A stretch of 58,843 nucleotides of DNA from an uncultured Cryomorphaceae bacterium (lineage in GTDB: Bacteria > Bacteroidota > Bacteroidia > Flavobacteriales > Schleiferiaceae). Positions 24,956 through 35,044 of the stretch are shown piece by piece; within the stretch, counting starts at the first letter, position 1, and every line of letters begins with the position of its first letter. Below the pieces are notes generated by a model. The model ran no database searches. It was not told the DNA's origin and worked only from the letters and a program-made list of their open reading frames with translations. The position numbers and the translations under genes are program-made. The stretch spans positions 1 through 58,843 of the forward strand of contig CAJWFD010000012.1 in assembly GCA_913031435.1 (NCBI GenBank). Reading direction: 5' to 3'.

Positions 24956-26088
24956 TGATTCAAAACAGCCTCTACTTACATATCCCGTTTTGCAAGCAAG
25001 CTTGCCATTACTGTGATTTTCACTTCTCAACAAACCTTAAAACGAAAGAGAGTGTACTCGCTCAAATGCATCTAGAGCTCAAAAATAAAGCCTTACTAAG
25101 CCCTTGGAAGTCCGCGACGCTGAAAAGTGTTTATTTTGGCGGAGGCACCCCTAGCATTTTAGCGGCATCAGAATTAAAGGAACTGCTAGAGGCAATAAAA
25201 TCGTTGTTTTCTTGTGCCCATGGTATGGAAGTAACCTTGGAAGCAAACCCAGACGATATTACCTTATATGGACTAAATTCTTGGTACGACATAGGTATAA
25301 ACCGATTGAGCCTGGGTATTCAAAGCTTTCATGAGACGGAGTTGAAAGCCTGCAATAGAGCCCACGATTCTCATATGGCTCATTCAGCATTAGAAATGAT
25401 CAATGCATCTGCATTTTCGAACTTTTCTATTGACCTCATTTATGGCATGATTGGTTCATCAATTACCTCCTGGAAAGAGAATTTAGACATGGCTTATTCC
25501 TATGCGCCGTCACACATCAGTTGTTACATACTTGCCGTCGAGAAGCGTACCGTGCTTGATAAACAAGTAAAAACAGGAAAGGTCACCCTACCTGCAGAGC
25601 AGATCGCTCTTCAGCAATTTGCAGACCTAAGAGATTGGGCAAAGGAGCATAATTACGAGCACTATGAGCTCTCTAACTTTAGTCAACCAGGCCGCCAAAG
25701 CATTCATAACACGCACTATTGGTCCTACCAACCCTATTTAGGAATTGGCCCAGGTGCTCATTCGTTTGATGGCGAGCAACGGTCATGGAACGTAAGTAAT
25801 AATATTCGTTATGCACGCGGCGAAGCTGGTGACTATGAAAATCTATCCGTCCGAGAGAAACTCAATGAGCGTCTTATGGTTCGTCTACACACGAGCGATG
25901 GTTTTATCTTATCCAGGGATCTTGATCCATTAGGACTGGACCCTGACATGGAAGCGCGATTTACGTTTAACATGAACAACGCACTTGAACGGGATAAGAT
26001 TATTGCAATACCTGGAGGGTTTAGGATTTCAGCACGTGATTGGATCGTCAGCGATCGAATCATTTCAGATTTATTTATTGAAGACTAA
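24955..26088 (+). CDS. hemW: Radical SAM protein HemW (heme chaperone, formerly HemN-like)
   Basis: A 377-residue radical SAM protein. The iron-sulfur ligands are Cys13, Cys17 and Cys20 in CKQACHYC. YFGGGTPSIL, LEANPDD, GINRLSLGIQSF and YELSNF follow in the order of HemW. Classical HemN coproporphyrinogen dehydrogenases have an extra N-terminal region and a CxxxCxxCxC cluster; here the fourth position is Phe (CDF), which favours HemW, a heme-binding trafficking protein rather than a synthase. The start overlaps the kinase stop by one base; a cyclase-family gene follows after 6 bases. Confidence 0.93.
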   Translation: MIQNSLYLHIPFCKQACHYCDFHFSTNLKTKESVLAQMHLELKNKALLSPWKSATLKSVYFGGGTPSILAASELKELLEAIKSLFSCAHGMEVTLEANPDDITLYGLNSWYDIGINRLSLGIQSFHETELKACNRAHDSHMAHSALEMINASAFSNFSIDLIYGMIGSSITSWKENLDMAYSYAPSHISCYILAVEKRTVLDKQVKTGKVTLPAEQIALQQFADLRDWAKEHNYEHYELSNFSQPGRQSIHNTHYWSYQPYLGIGPGAHSFDGEQRSWNVSNNIRYARGEAGDYENLSVREKLNERLMVRLHTSDGFILSRDLDPLGLDPDMEARFTFNMNNALERDKIIAIPGGFRISARDWIVSDRIISDLFIED

Positions 26089-26094
26089 TTAACC

Positions 26095-26841
26095 ATGAAA
26101 GCACAAATCGTTATTAATGACCAAACGTATACTATTGATTTAAATCAACCATCGGCTGATCTGAGCATGGCGGTTAGCGATGTAGCTCGAGCTTGGTATA
26201 TCAACGCTCCTACATTTAAACCCGTAGTACTCGGAGATTGGAAGGGGTCTGTTGCCTTAGGTGGTGCTGTTAATTTTTTTAATGTTTCATTCAATCCGCA
26301 TGCTCACGGGACACATACCGAAACTGCAGGACACATTACAAAGGAGCGCCACAGCATTAACTCGAATTTTAAAAATCCTTATACGAAATCTGTATTATTA
26401 ACTGTAACTCCTATTCAGGGTGTAGTAACGTTTGATGATTTTCTGGTACAATGGGAAAGAGCATCCAGTAAACATTGGTTGGATCAAACGGAAAGTGTTA
26501 TTCTCAGAACTGAACAACATGAGGGCAGTTTATTGCGGGAATACAGCAACACGGACTGGCCTTTTTTAGCCTCAGAAATAGGCTCGTTTCTTCGAAGTTC
26601 AGGAATTGATCACCTCATTATTGATCAGCCCAGTGTGGACCAAGAAGAAGACGGTGGAGCATTAGCTTGTCACCGCTCGTTTTGGGGGCCCACACCATTA
26701 GAATCTTTACACAGAACCATTACCGAGTTGGCCCATATCCCAATTGAAGTGCCTGATGGAGTTTATCTTTTAAACCTACAGGTTGCTCCGCTAGAAAATG
26801 ATGCCGCACCATCGAGGCCTATCCTATATAGCCTTATTTAA
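26095..26841 (+). CDS. Cyclase-family protein (arylformamidase/kynurenine-formamidase-like hydrolase)
   Basis: A 248-residue metal-dependent hydrolase of the 'cyclase' family. The signature HAHGTHTETAGHI (about 64-76) holds the His and Asp/Glu metal ligands; the family pattern is HxGTHxDxPxH, with Glu for Asp and Ala for Pro here. A late ACHRSFWGP also fits. Members include kynurenine formamidase (KynB) and isatin hydrolase; no kyn genes are nearby, so the substrate is open. It is the third gene after the histidine kinase and hemW, and overlaps convergent maeB by 8 bases. Confidence 0.82.
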   Translation: MKAQIVINDQTYTIDLNQPSADLSMAVSDVARAWYINAPTFKPVVLGDWKGSVALGGAVNFFNVSFNPHAHGTHTETAGHITKERHSINSNFKNPYTKSVLLTVTPIQGVVTFDDFLVQWERASSKHWLDQTESVILRTEQHEGSLLREYSNTDWPFLASEIGSFLRSSGIDHLIIDQPSVDQEEDGGALACHRSFWGPTPLESLHRTITELAHIPIEVPDGVYLLNLQVAPLENDAAPSRPILYSLI

Positions 26842-29125
26842 CGGATCTATTACTCATGGCTTTTCTACTTCTTGCATCTACTGCAGCAAGTGTCGCCATA
26901 TTAACAATCTCTCGAACAGAAGCTCCGAGCTGGAGAACGTGTGCGCTTTTCTTAGTACCGATCAACATGGGTCCAATGGCCTCCGCTGCACCAAAACTTT
27001 GGAGCATTTTATACGTAATATTTCCTGCCGCAAGGTTTGGGAAAATGAACACATTTGGACGATGACCTACAAGGTCAGAGAACGGAAAACTCTCTTCCAT
27101 TAATTCAGGACTCAAAGCAAAGTTTGCTTGAATTTCACCATCAACAATCAAGTCAGGGTGCTCCCTGCGTAAAATCGCACTAGCCTTGGCCATTTTAACC
27201 GCATCTGGTCCATTGCTTGATCCAAAATTAGAATAACTCAACAGGGCTACTTTTGGAGTAATGTTGGTTCTGCGAACCGTATCTGCCACATTAAGTACCA
27301 TTTGAACCAAATCCTCCACCGTAGGGTCGAAATTAATAGTTGTGTCAGCAAAGAACATCGGACCTCTTTTTGTAAGTAGGATATACATCCCGGCAGCCTT
27401 GCTCACACCCTCAGTTGTGCCAATAGTTCTCAGGATTGGTCTAAGTGCCGTAGCATATTTCACGGTTAGTCCACTAATAAGTGCATCAGCCTTATCTTCT
27501 TTGAGCATCATATTACCGAAGTAATCTCTGGTCTTAACCTTTGATTTACACTCAGCAAGGGTCCACCCACGGCGTTTGCGTAACTCATACAATTTAAGCG
27601 CAAACTCTTCACGCATCGCTCGTTCCTTAGATACATCAATAATCTGTACGCCTGATAATTCTAGCTGATACTCTTCTATAATCTCATGGATACGGTCTTC
27701 TGGACCTAGAAGAATGGGTATCGCTGTTCCACTACTCAGAAGTATCTCAGCTGCTTTTAAAATCCTGTATTGATCACCCTCGGTAAAGACAATTCTTTGC
27801 GGTTTAATAATCGCGTTTTCGTTCAGTAAACGGAGGAACTTATCATCACGACCAAGTCTGTCACTAAGCTCTCTATTATACGCCTTCCAATCAGTAATAG
27901 GGTTCTTTGCCACACCAGAGTCCATCGCTGCCTTTGCAACAGCAGGAGCTACGGTAGTTATTAACCTTGGATCAAATGGTTTTGGGATAATGTATGTTTT
28001 GCCAAAAGAGAGATTACTCTCGCCATAGGCAAGGTTCACCATCTCTGGAACCGGTTCTTTAGTCAATTCAGCAATGGCTCTAACTGCCGCTAGCTTCATC
28101 TCCTCGTTAATAGCTGTTGCTCGAACATCAAGCGCTCCACGAAAAATGAAGGGGAAACCCAATACATTATTCACCTGGTTTGGATTATCACTTCTACCAG
28201 TAGCCATAATAATATCCTCACGAGCCGACATGGCATCCTTGTAGATTATTTCGGGGTCGGGATTCGCTAAAGCAAATACAATGGGGTCAGGAGCCATACT
28301 CTTGACCATTTCTTTAGAGACCACACCTCCTTTTGACAAGCCAACGAAAACATCAGCACCTTCCATCACATCAGATAAACCGCATGCTTCGTGATGCTGC
28401 GCAAATAGAGCCTTCTCTGGAGTAAGGCTGTCTCTTGATGCTGTGATCAATCCTTTAGAGTCACACATGTATAAGTGCTCCGACCTCACTCCCAAAGCGA
28501 GGTATAGCTTCGCACAAGAAATCGCTGAGGCACCAGCGCCGTTGAAAACAACCTTAATTTCTGCAATATTTTTGTCTGCAATTTCAAGTGCATTGAGTAG
28601 TGCCGCTGAAGTAATGATTGCGGTACCGTGTTGGTCGTCATGCATGACTGGTATATCCAGCTCTTCCTTTAATCTTTTTTCAATGTAAAAGCAGTCTGGT
28701 GCCTTAATATCCTCAAGGTTAATGCCTCCAAAAGTAGGCGCGAGCGCTTTGACAGTATCGATAAACTTATCGGGATCAGCAGCATCCAACTCAAGGTCAA
28801 ATACATCAATATCAGCAAATATTTTGAAAAGCACTCCCTTTCCTTCCATGACGGGTTTAGAAGCCTCAGGACCTATGTCCCCTAGCCCTAATACTGCAGT
28901 TCCATTTGTAATCACCGCAACTAAATTACCTTTGGCAGTGTACTTATATACATCTTCAGGATTCGCTGCTATTTCCATACAAGGCTCCGCCACTCCAGGT
29001 GAATAAGCTATACTTAAATCTCTTTGAGAGTTAGACGGCTTTGTAGGAACAACCTCGATTTTACCAGGTTTAGGATACTGGTGGTAATGAAGAGTATCTT
29101 TTTTCTTTATTGATCTGCTACTCAT
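26834..29125 (-). CDS. maeB: NADP-dependent malic enzyme with C-terminal phosphotransacetylase-like domain
   Basis: Oxidatively decarboxylates malate to pyruvate, giving NADPH. The 763-residue protein is the long MaeB type. Residues 1-410 are the malic enzyme: SIAYSPGVAEPC, NGTAVLGLGDIGP, MEGKGVLFKIF, HDDQHGTAI and the dinucleotide fold VFNGAGASAIS. About 430-763 is a phosphate-acetyltransferase-like domain (RIVFTEGDQYRIL, GLTVKYATALRPIL, SNFGSSNGPD), usually regulatory and inactive. It is 14 bases after hflX and may share its transcript. Confidence 0.96.
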   Translation of the reverse strand: MSSRSIKKKDTLHYHQYPKPGKIEVVPTKPSNSQRDLSIAYSPGVAEPCMEIAANPEDVYKYTAKGNLVAVITNGTAVLGLGDIGPEASKPVMEGKGVLFKIFADIDVFDLELDAADPDKFIDTVKALAPTFGGINLEDIKAPDCFYIEKRLKEELDIPVMHDDQHGTAIITSAALLNALEIADKNIAEIKVVFNGAGASAISCAKLYLALGVRSEHLYMCDSKGLITASRDSLTPEKALFAQHHEACGLSDVMEGADVFVGLSKGGVVSKEMVKSMAPDPIVFALANPDPEIIYKDAMSAREDIIMATGRSDNPNQVNNVLGFPFIFRGALDVRATAINEEMKLAAVRAIAELTKEPVPEMVNLAYGESNLSFGKTYIIPKPFDPRLITTVAPAVAKAAMDSGVAKNPITDWKAYNRELSDRLGRDDKFLRLLNENAIIKPQRIVFTEGDQYRILKAAEILLSSGTAIPILLGPEDRIHEIIEEYQLELSGVQIIDVSKERAMREEFALKLYELRKRRGWTLAECKSKVKTRDYFGNMMLKEDKADALISGLTVKYATALRPILRTIGTTEGVSKAAGMYILLTKRGPMFFADTTINFDPTVEDLVQMVLNVADTVRRTNITPKVALLSYSNFGSSNGPDAVKMAKASAILRREHPDLIVDGEIQANFALSPELMEESFPFSDLVGHRPNVFIFPNLAAGNITYKMLQSFGAAEAIGPMLIGTKKSAHVLQLGASVREIVNMATLAAVDARSRKAMSNRSVK

Positions 29126-29139
29126 AATGAGTTGATTTT

Positions 29140-30333
29140 TTAGTACAGAAATGTATTAAATGGGAACCTTGTCGCATGAATTTCAGCAGTCACCCTGTAA
29201 AGGGTACGGCGTAATTCATCAATATTGCTTTTGTCTTGGGCAGAGATAAAAACGGCCCTCTCGCCAATTTTATTCATCCAACTTCGCTTCCAATGCTCTA
29301 AATCATAATTTCTAGAAGTCAATTCTAAATCAAACTCATGGGCCTCTTCAAAGGTATATGCGTCAATTTTATTAAAGACCATGATGGTTGGTTTATCCAA
29401 ACTATCGATCTCTTGTAAAATAGTGTTTACGCTTTCTATATGGTCCATGAAATTAGGGTGACTTATATCCACTACATGTAAAAGCACATCGGATTCTCTC
29501 ACCTCATCTAGGGTCGATTTAAAGCTCTCTACAAGCTGGGTAGGAAGTTTTCGGATAAAACCAACTGTATCTGTCAGCAGCAAAGGCAAATTATCGATGT
29601 TGATCTTTCTAACGGTTGTATCCAGTGTTGCAAAAAGTTTATTCTCCGCTAATACATCTGTTTTACACAACAGGTTCAGCAAAGTACTTTTCCCAACATT
29701 TGTATACCCTACAATAGACACCCTGCTCAGCTTACCTCTGTTGCCTCTTTGAGTGCTCATTTGTAAGTCAATCTTCTCGAGTTTCTTCTTCAACAGAACA
29801 ATTTTCTGCTGAATAATTCTTCTATCTGTTTCAATCTGAGTTTCTCCTGGACCACGCATCCCTATTCCACCTTTTTGGCGCTCAAGGTGAGTCCATAATC
29901 TCGTCAAGCGAGGTAGAAGGTATTGTAACTGGGCCAATTCCACCTGTGTCCGAGCATAGGATGTTTGCGCTCTTGCCGCGAAAATATCAAGAATCAGATT
30001 AGTTCGATCCATCACCTTGACGCCAACGAGTGCCTCAATATTCTTAAGCTGTGAAGGTGTAAGTTCATCATCAAAGACGACCATGTCTATGTCCTCGGCC
30101 TTAACATACCCAGTAATTTCCTCCATTTTCCCTGTTCCCAGGAAAGTCTTTGGATTCGCTTTAGTAAGTTTTTGAGTAAACGTATGTACCGTATCCGCTC
30201 CTGCGGTTTCAGCTAAAAAGCGAAGTTCTTCAAGATATTCGAACGTCTTTTCCTCATCTTGTAACTGGTGGATCACCGCTATAAGGATACAACGTTCTCT
30301 TTTAGGCGCTTTCTTAGTTTTAAGCTCTAACAT
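29140..30333 (-). CDS. hflX: Ribosome-associated GTPase HflX
   Basis: A 397-residue GTPase that binds the 50S subunit and helps rescue stalled or stressed ribosomes. An N-terminal HflX domain (about 20-190, with FDDELTPSQLKNIE and the glycine-rich GGIGMRGPGETQIETDRR) precedes the G domain: G1 GYTNVGKST (209-217), G2/G3 ATLDTTVRKI and LTDTVGFIRKLP, G4 NKID. It lies 15 bases after the four-helix membrane protein gene and 14 bases before maeB, all on the minus strand. Confidence 0.96.
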   Translation of the reverse strand: MLELKTKKAPKRERCILIAVIHQLQDEEKTFEYLEELRFLAETAGADTVHTFTQKLTKANPKTFLGTGKMEEITGYVKAEDIDMVVFDDELTPSQLKNIEALVGVKVMDRTNLILDIFAARAQTSYARTQVELAQLQYLLPRLTRLWTHLERQKGGIGMRGPGETQIETDRRIIQQKIVLLKKKLEKIDLQMSTQRGNRGKLSRVSIVGYTNVGKSTLLNLLCKTDVLAENKLFATLDTTVRKINIDNLPLLLTDTVGFIRKLPTQLVESFKSTLDEVRESDVLLHVVDISHPNFMDHIESVNTILQEIDSLDKPTIMVFNKIDAYTFEEAHEFDLELTSRNYDLEHWKRSWMNKIGERAVFISAQDKSNIDELRRTLYRVTAEIHATRFPFNTFLY

Positions 30334-30348
30334 ATAGTTATATAAGGA

Positions 30349-30786
30349 TTATGCTCCTTGTAGAAATTCTGCCCAAGGAAATCTCGTAGCTATCAATAAA
30401 AGACCAATACCAAACCATATCACTATGTGCTTCGATTTATCATTATCCTGATGGCTGCGCTTACTTTTCGCGTTTCCTACAGTCACTAATGCCGCGCCAA
30501 TCAACATGGTTGTAGGGTGCTCAATGTATTTAAAACGCAAGACAGCGTCTCCCATTACACTTCCCATATCCTGAAACATGTCTAGATTAAAACCAATTAA
30601 CATCACTAGACCTACGGTTACCTGAATGTGAGTCAGTATTAGAGTGATTTTATTCTGTCTCAACAAACTAGCAGTAAATTGTTTATCTGATTTCCAAACT
30701 AAAAAGTTCTGAACTATGACCACTAACATTAGTAATAGCCACAAAAATGGCATCCAGTGGTGGAGGTGAAGTAATCCTGTGTACAT
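30349..30786 (-). CDS. Four-helix membrane protein of a Bacteroidota family
   Basis: A 145-residue protein with about four transmembrane segments (8-26, 48-68, 88-106, 120-138). It opens MYTGLLHLHHWMPFL, and has LRFKYIEHPTTMLIG with conserved-looking His residues in or near helices (His7, His9, His10, and the EHP His). I recall similar proteins in Bacteroidota annotated vaguely as cytochrome-like; heme binding is a guess. It is first in a minus-strand run with hflX and maeB and has a good candidate promoter. Confidence 0.75.
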   Translation of the reverse strand: MYTGLLHLHHWMPFLWLLLMLVVIVQNFLVWKSDKQFTASLLRQNKITLILTHIQVTVGLVMLIGFNLDMFQDMGSVMGDAVLRFKYIEHPTTMLIGAALVTVGNAKSKRSHQDNDKSKHIVIWFGIGLLLIATRFPWAEFLQGA

Positions 30787-30802
30787 CTAATCGTATTTTA
30801 GA

Positions 30803-30829
30803 CAAAGTTACAAAGGGCATATTTAGCAA
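30803..30829 (-). promoter_or_regulatory. Candidate promoter (-33 and -7) of the four-helix protein-hflX unit
   Basis: On the minus strand TTG (30829-30827), a 16-base spacer and TAACTTTG (30810-30803, exact TAnnTTTG) stand 16 bases before the ATG. It is one of only two sites in the window where both boxes are near a usable distance. Confidence 0.55.
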
Positions 30830-30836
30830 CAGCATT

Positions 30837-32309
30837 ATGAAAAAATTCCTTCTAGCATCTCTATTCGCTATTATCGCGGTCACTGCAGCCGCGACGTTAC
30901 TACTCTTTTCCGTCCAGGATACGTTCCAAACTGGTGTCACCGCGAAAAATCCTGAGATTAATGACGCCTCAGAGCTACGGCTGGCCCATGCCCTTACCTT
31001 TAAAACAATATCACAGGTCCCGGAAATGATAGATAGCAGTGCCTTTGATGGCTTGCTGGCACAATTAAACAACGACTATCCTTACCTATGGGCTACTGCG
31101 GAAGTTGATACTTTTGGGCAATACACGCTGCTCATCCAACTAAAAGGATCCTCAAGTAAAGCTCAAAACTATTTATTTATTTCTCACGTTGACGTAGTGC
31201 CCGTCGATCAAAGAAGTCTCAAGCAATGGGATTGGGGACCTTTCAAAGGCGCAGTCGAAAACGGCTACATCTATGGTAGAGGATCTCTAGATGATAAAAG
31301 CTCTGCCCTGGGCACTTTAGAAGCCTTAGAGTCTATGCTAAAGACTGGTTGGGCGCCCAAAAACAATCTTTATTTTTCTCTAGGGCAAGATGAGGAAATC
31401 GGCGGCAGCGGCGGCGCTCGTTTAGTCGCTGAATATTGCCGAGATAAAAACCTATTCTTCGAAGCCATATTAGACGAGGGTGGGGTCATTTTAAAAGGGA
31501 GTATTCCTGGACTAAGGAATAAAACTGTCGCGTTAATAGGGATCGCAGAAAAAGGATACCTCTCCGTAGAAGTGAATTTTAATCTCGCCGGTGGTCACAG
31601 TAGCATGCCTGAACGCGAAAACGCGATTGCCAAGGCCGCAGAGTTTGTAACCTACATTCAAAGCGCTAAAGTCTTCCATGCACAATTTTCAGATCCGGTA
31701 GAAGATTTCATTACCCATCTTAGTCCCGAGATGTCTTTAGGAATGAAAACTATTTTTGCCCTCAGACCCTTGACTAATTCGATTATTCTTGCCTCCTATC
31801 AAAAATCAAATACGGGAAGGGCACTAACTAATAATACAGCGATCGCAACGATGATCAGTGCCGGAATAAAAGACAACGTTGTTCCCGCTAATGCAAGGGT
31901 AGTTTGTAATACGCGTATTCTACCAGGCACAACGCAAGCAGATATTGTACGGGCCTATGAGCTAGCTGCTGCAAAATTTGGAGGAATCGTTACAAGGTAC
32001 CAACATTCCGGTAGTGAGGCCACAGCAACCTCGTCATCTAAATCTCAGGCATTTATCGCCATCGGAAGAAGTATCACTCAAACCTTTCCAGAGGCGTTAG
32101 TCAGTCCTTATTTAACCATAGGAGGTACAGATTCTAAAAACTTCTCAGGGCTTTCAAAGAATACCTATCGATTTTTACCCGTTGAACTGCAACCAGATGA
32201 ATTGTCTTCCATTCATGGGACGAATGAACGCATCAGTGTAGAAGGTTATCATAACCTTATATCTTTTTACCAGCGCATCATTCTAGCATTTGGTGCTTTG
32301 CCAAACTAA
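30837..32309 (+). CDS. M20-family metallopeptidase (carboxypeptidase PM20D1/CPS1-like)
   Basis: A 490-residue zinc peptidase with an N-terminal membrane anchor or signal sequence (about 1-24). Metal ligands are visible: His in FISHVDVVPVD, Asp in GRGSLDDKS, the catalytic EE pair in GQDEEIGGSGG, and a later His near TIGGTDSKNFSG. Length and motif spacing match the PM20D1/carboxypeptidase S group, which cleaves dipeptides or N-acyl amino acids. The ATG at 30837 gives a proper N-terminal hydrophobic start; the longer frame from 30747 runs into the divergent gene. It is monocistronic, ending at a strong terminator. Confidence 0.9.
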   Translation: MKKFLLASLFAIIAVTAAATLLLFSVQDTFQTGVTAKNPEINDASELRLAHALTFKTISQVPEMIDSSAFDGLLAQLNNDYPYLWATAEVDTFGQYTLLIQLKGSSSKAQNYLFISHVDVVPVDQRSLKQWDWGPFKGAVENGYIYGRGSLDDKSSALGTLEALESMLKTGWAPKNNLYFSLGQDEEIGGSGGARLVAEYCRDKNLFFEAILDEGGVILKGSIPGLRNKTVALIGIAEKGYLSVEVNFNLAGGHSSMPERENAIAKAAEFVTYIQSAKVFHAQFSDPVEDFITHLSPEMSLGMKTIFALRPLTNSIILASYQKSNTGRALTNNTAIATMISAGIKDNVVPANARVVCNTRILPGTTQADIVRAYELAAAKFGGIVTRYQHSGSEATATSSSKSQAFIAIGRSITQTFPEALVSPYLTIGGTDSKNFSGLSKNTYRFLPVELQPDELSSIHGTNERISVEGYHNLISFYQRIILAFGALPN

Positions 32310-32323
32310 AGAAAAAGACAAAA

Positions 32324-32358
32324 AAAATCCTCCGAACGTTATGCGTTCGGAGGATTTT
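32324..32358. terminator. Bidirectional intrinsic terminator
   Basis: A 15-bp perfect stem (AAAATCCTCCGAACG with its complement) around a 5-base loop lies between the convergent M20 peptidase and hppA genes, with A and T runs on both flanks. Confidence 0.92.
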
Positions 32359-32379
32359 TATCATTTCTATTTTAAAATT

Positions 32380-34929
32380 CTATTGGATCATCAAAAAGAA
32401 CTCTTCTAAATTCTCTCCATTATTAAAGAAGTGAACGTTCGAAGGAAATTCTTCACCGTTGGAAGTTTTGAAGACGCCATTAAAGTCAAAAGATTGACCG
32501 TCAGTATGGCCTTCTATTGTTTCAAATAAACCGCTAAAATCTTCTTGTTTAACTTCCATCGTAAGGGTAGCTCTTCCACTTTCTGAATCAACGGTTAATA
32601 ATGTCGCCATTGCTGCTCCTGAATACAGAGGACCTTCTACGGTTAACTTCTGGTTCTTCATTTCGAAGGCCTGATTAGCTAACATTGCAGTGTTTTCGAT
32701 ATTGTCCGCATGTGCATTTGAATCTTCTTCATGGCCGTCACCTAAAATTGGTGCAATCACTAAGCCAACTAAACAAGTAAGTTTAATCAAAATATTCATG
32801 GATGGACCTGAAGTATCCTTGAAAGGATCACCTACTGTATCGCCAGTTACCGCAGCTTTATGAGCCTCAGAACCTTTGTAAGTCATTTCACCATCAATCA
32901 TCACACCCGCTTCAAATGACTTTTTAGCATTATCCCATGCACCACCAGCGTTATTTTGGAAAATTGCCCAAAGAACACCTGATACAGTAACACCTGCCAT
33001 GTATCCACCTAGCATCTCTGCCGAGTCTTGACTTGAGTAACCGAACAACATTGGCAAGAAAGCAACGACTAAAGGAAAAGCGATAGTCATAGCACCAGGC
33101 AACATCATTTCTCTTAAGGATGCTTTTGTGGAAATCGCAACACACTTGTCATACTCAGGCTCTGCCTTGTACTCCATAATACCTGGGATTTCCTTGAATT
33201 GGCGGCGTACTTCTTTTACCATTTCCATAGCTGCTTTACCTACCGCATTCATTGCTAAGGCAGAAAATACAACTGGTACCATACCACCTACAAACAACAT
33301 GGCAAGTACAGGAGCTTTAAAAATGTTAATACCATCAATACCGGTAAAAGTTACAAAGGCTGCGAACAACGCCAAAGCAGTAAGTGCTGCAGACGCAATA
33401 GCAAATCCTTTACCTATAGCAGCTGTTGTATTCCCTACAGCATCTAAAATATCTGTACGCTCACGAACCTCATCTGGTAAGTCGCTCATCTCTGCGATAC
33501 CTCCAGCGTTATCCGCAATAGGTCCAAATGCATCTATAGCCAATTGCATTGCTGTAGTTGCCATCATTGCTGATGCGGCAATTGCTACACCGTAAAACCC
33601 TGCAAATGCATACGAAGACCATATAGCTGCTGCAAAAAGAAGGATAGGTGCAAACGTAGAAATCATACCTACGCCTAAGCCTGCAATAATATTTGTTCCT
33701 GCACCTGTTGCAGATTTTTGAACAATGTCGAGAATTGGTTTCTTACCCAATCCCGTATAGTACTCCGTGAAGTAAGATATTAAAGCACCTACAACTAATC
33801 CAACCATAACCGCACCAAAAACAGCCATTTGAGTCACCTCTTTATAGCCCTCTGGATTACTAGCAGTACCCTCTCCGAAGAACGTCATGTGAAGCGTCTC
33901 AGGCAAAAGCATTTTAATCAACACGTAAGACCCAATTGCTGTTAAAACAATAGAAATCCAGTTACCCATATTCAATGCGCGCTGAACCTCTGGCTCTTTC
34001 GCGCTATTGTCCTTGATACGAATGAATAAAGTACCGATGATTGAGAATATAATTCCTACTCCTGCTATCATTAAGGGTAGCATTATAGGGCCTAGGTTTT
34101 CTAAAAAGTCTTTCCCTGCACCGTAATTATAGTGATCGTTAATGACGTAGTTACCCAATACCATTGATGCTAGTACAGTAGCTACATAAGAACCAAATAA
34201 ATCAGCTCCCATTCCGGCTACATCACCTACATTATCACCAACATTATCTGCGATAGTTGCAGGATTACGTATATCATCTTCTGGAATACCTGCTTCAACC
34301 TTTCCTACAAGATCTGCGCCCACATCCGCAGCTTTGGTATAAATACCTCCACCAACACGTGCAAACAAGGCAATGGATTCAGCTCCTAAAGAGAATCCAG
34401 CTAAAGCTTCCAAAACGACCGTCATTTGCCCATAGAATTCCGCTTCGCCACCTGTGACAAACCAATTCATGAGAATTATAAAAAGTACACTGAGTCCAAA
34501 AACTGCCATACCAGCAACCCCTAGGCCCATCACAGTACCACCACGGAAAGAAACTTTCAAGGCCTGAGGTAACGACGTACGGGCAGCGTGGGTAGTTCTA
34601 AGGTTAGTATCAGTTGCGATACGCATTCCAAGATTTCCTGCCACTGCAGAGAATACGGCACCTATAACAAATGCAACAACTATAAACCAGTGTGTTGAGG
34701 GTACTATGGAAGAAACTACTCCTAATAATATACCCGCGATCACAACAAAAATTGCTAAAATGCGGTATTCTGCATTTAAGAATGCCAAGGCACCCTCTTT
34801 AATATATTTGGCAATTTTTGCCATTTTTTCTGTTCCCTTATCCTGCTTAAGTACCCAATTGCGGAGCACGAACATGTAAATAAGTCCAACGATACCAAAC
34901 ATGGGTACCAAGTAAATTAGATTTTCCAT
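32380..34929 (-). CDS. hppA: Membrane-bound ion-pumping pyrophosphatase with C-terminal extension
   Basis: Couples pyrophosphate hydrolysis to H+ (or Na+) transport across the inner membrane. The 849-residue protein has some 16 helices; the diagnostic site [18 protein letters not shown] is followed by [22 protein letters not shown] has Ala where K+-independent enzymes have Lys, so it should be K+-dependent. Whether it pumps H+ or Na+ cannot be read safely. The usual end falls near LVIAPILG (about 730); the final 120 residues are an extra acidic, soluble, beta-rich domain. The gene stands alone between a hairpin and a bidirectional terminator. Confidence 0.96.
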   Translation of the reverse strand: MENLIYLVPMFGIVGLIYMFVLRNWVLKQDKGTEKMAKIAKYIKEGALAFLNAEYRILAIFVVIAGILLGVVSSIVPSTHWFIVVAFVIGAVFSAVAGNLGMRIATDTNLRTTHAARTSLPQALKVSFRGGTVMGLGVAGMAVFGLSVLFIILMNWFVTGGEAEFYGQMTVVLEALAGFSLGAESIALFARVGGGIYTKAADVGADLVGKVEAGIPEDDIRNPATIADNVGDNVGDVAGMGADLFGSYVATVLASMVLGNYVINDHYNYGAGKDFLENLGPIMLPLMIAGVGIIFSIIGTLFIRIKDNSAKEPEVQRALNMGNWISIVLTAIGSYVLIKMLLPETLHMTFFGEGTASNPEGYKEVTQMAVFGAVMVGLVVGALISYFTEYYTGLGKKPILDIVQKSATGAGTNIIAGLGVGMISTFAPILLFAAAIWSSYAFAGFYGVAIAASAMMATTAMQLAIDAFGPIADNAGGIAEMSDLPDEVRERTDILDAVGNTTAAIGKGFAIASAALTALALFAAFVTFTGIDGINIFKAPVLAMLFVGGMVPVVFSALAMNAVGKAAMEMVKEVRRQFKEIPGIMEYKAEPEYDKCVAISTKASLREMMLPGAMTIAFPLVVAFLPMLFGYSSQDSAEMLGGYMAGVTVSGVLWAIFQNNAGGAWDNAKKSFEAGVMIDGEMTYKGSEAHKAAVTGDTVGDPFKDTSGPSMNILIKLTCLVGLVIAPILGDGHEEDSNAHADNIENTAMLANQAFEMKNQKLTVEGPLYSGAAMATLLTVDSESGRATLTMEVKQEDFSGLFETIEGHTDGQSFDFNGVFKTSNGEEFPSNVHFFNNGENLEEFFLMIQ

Positions 34930-34962
34930 TTTGTCTTAAACTATGGTTTGATTTAATATAAT

Positions 34963-34992
34963 CAGCCCTTCCCACATTCGTGGAAAGGGCTG
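34963..34992 (-). terminator. Hairpin after the pyruvate dehydrogenase gene
   Basis: A 13-bp stem with one mismatch (34963-34975 with 34980-34992) and a 4-base loop lies 53 bases beyond the E1-beta stop and 34 bases before hppA. The following tract on the minus strand (ATTATATTAAAT) is T-rich but not a clean T run. Confidence 0.6.
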
Positions 34993-35044
34993 CAAATATA
35001 AGCGATTGAGTTGTTATTGTGCAAAGCCAATAAAAACTGCCTAA

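Noticed and set aside
32951-33595. Frames inside hppA on both strands
   Set aside because: They reflect the strong codon periodicity of the membrane protein gene and carry no independent signal.
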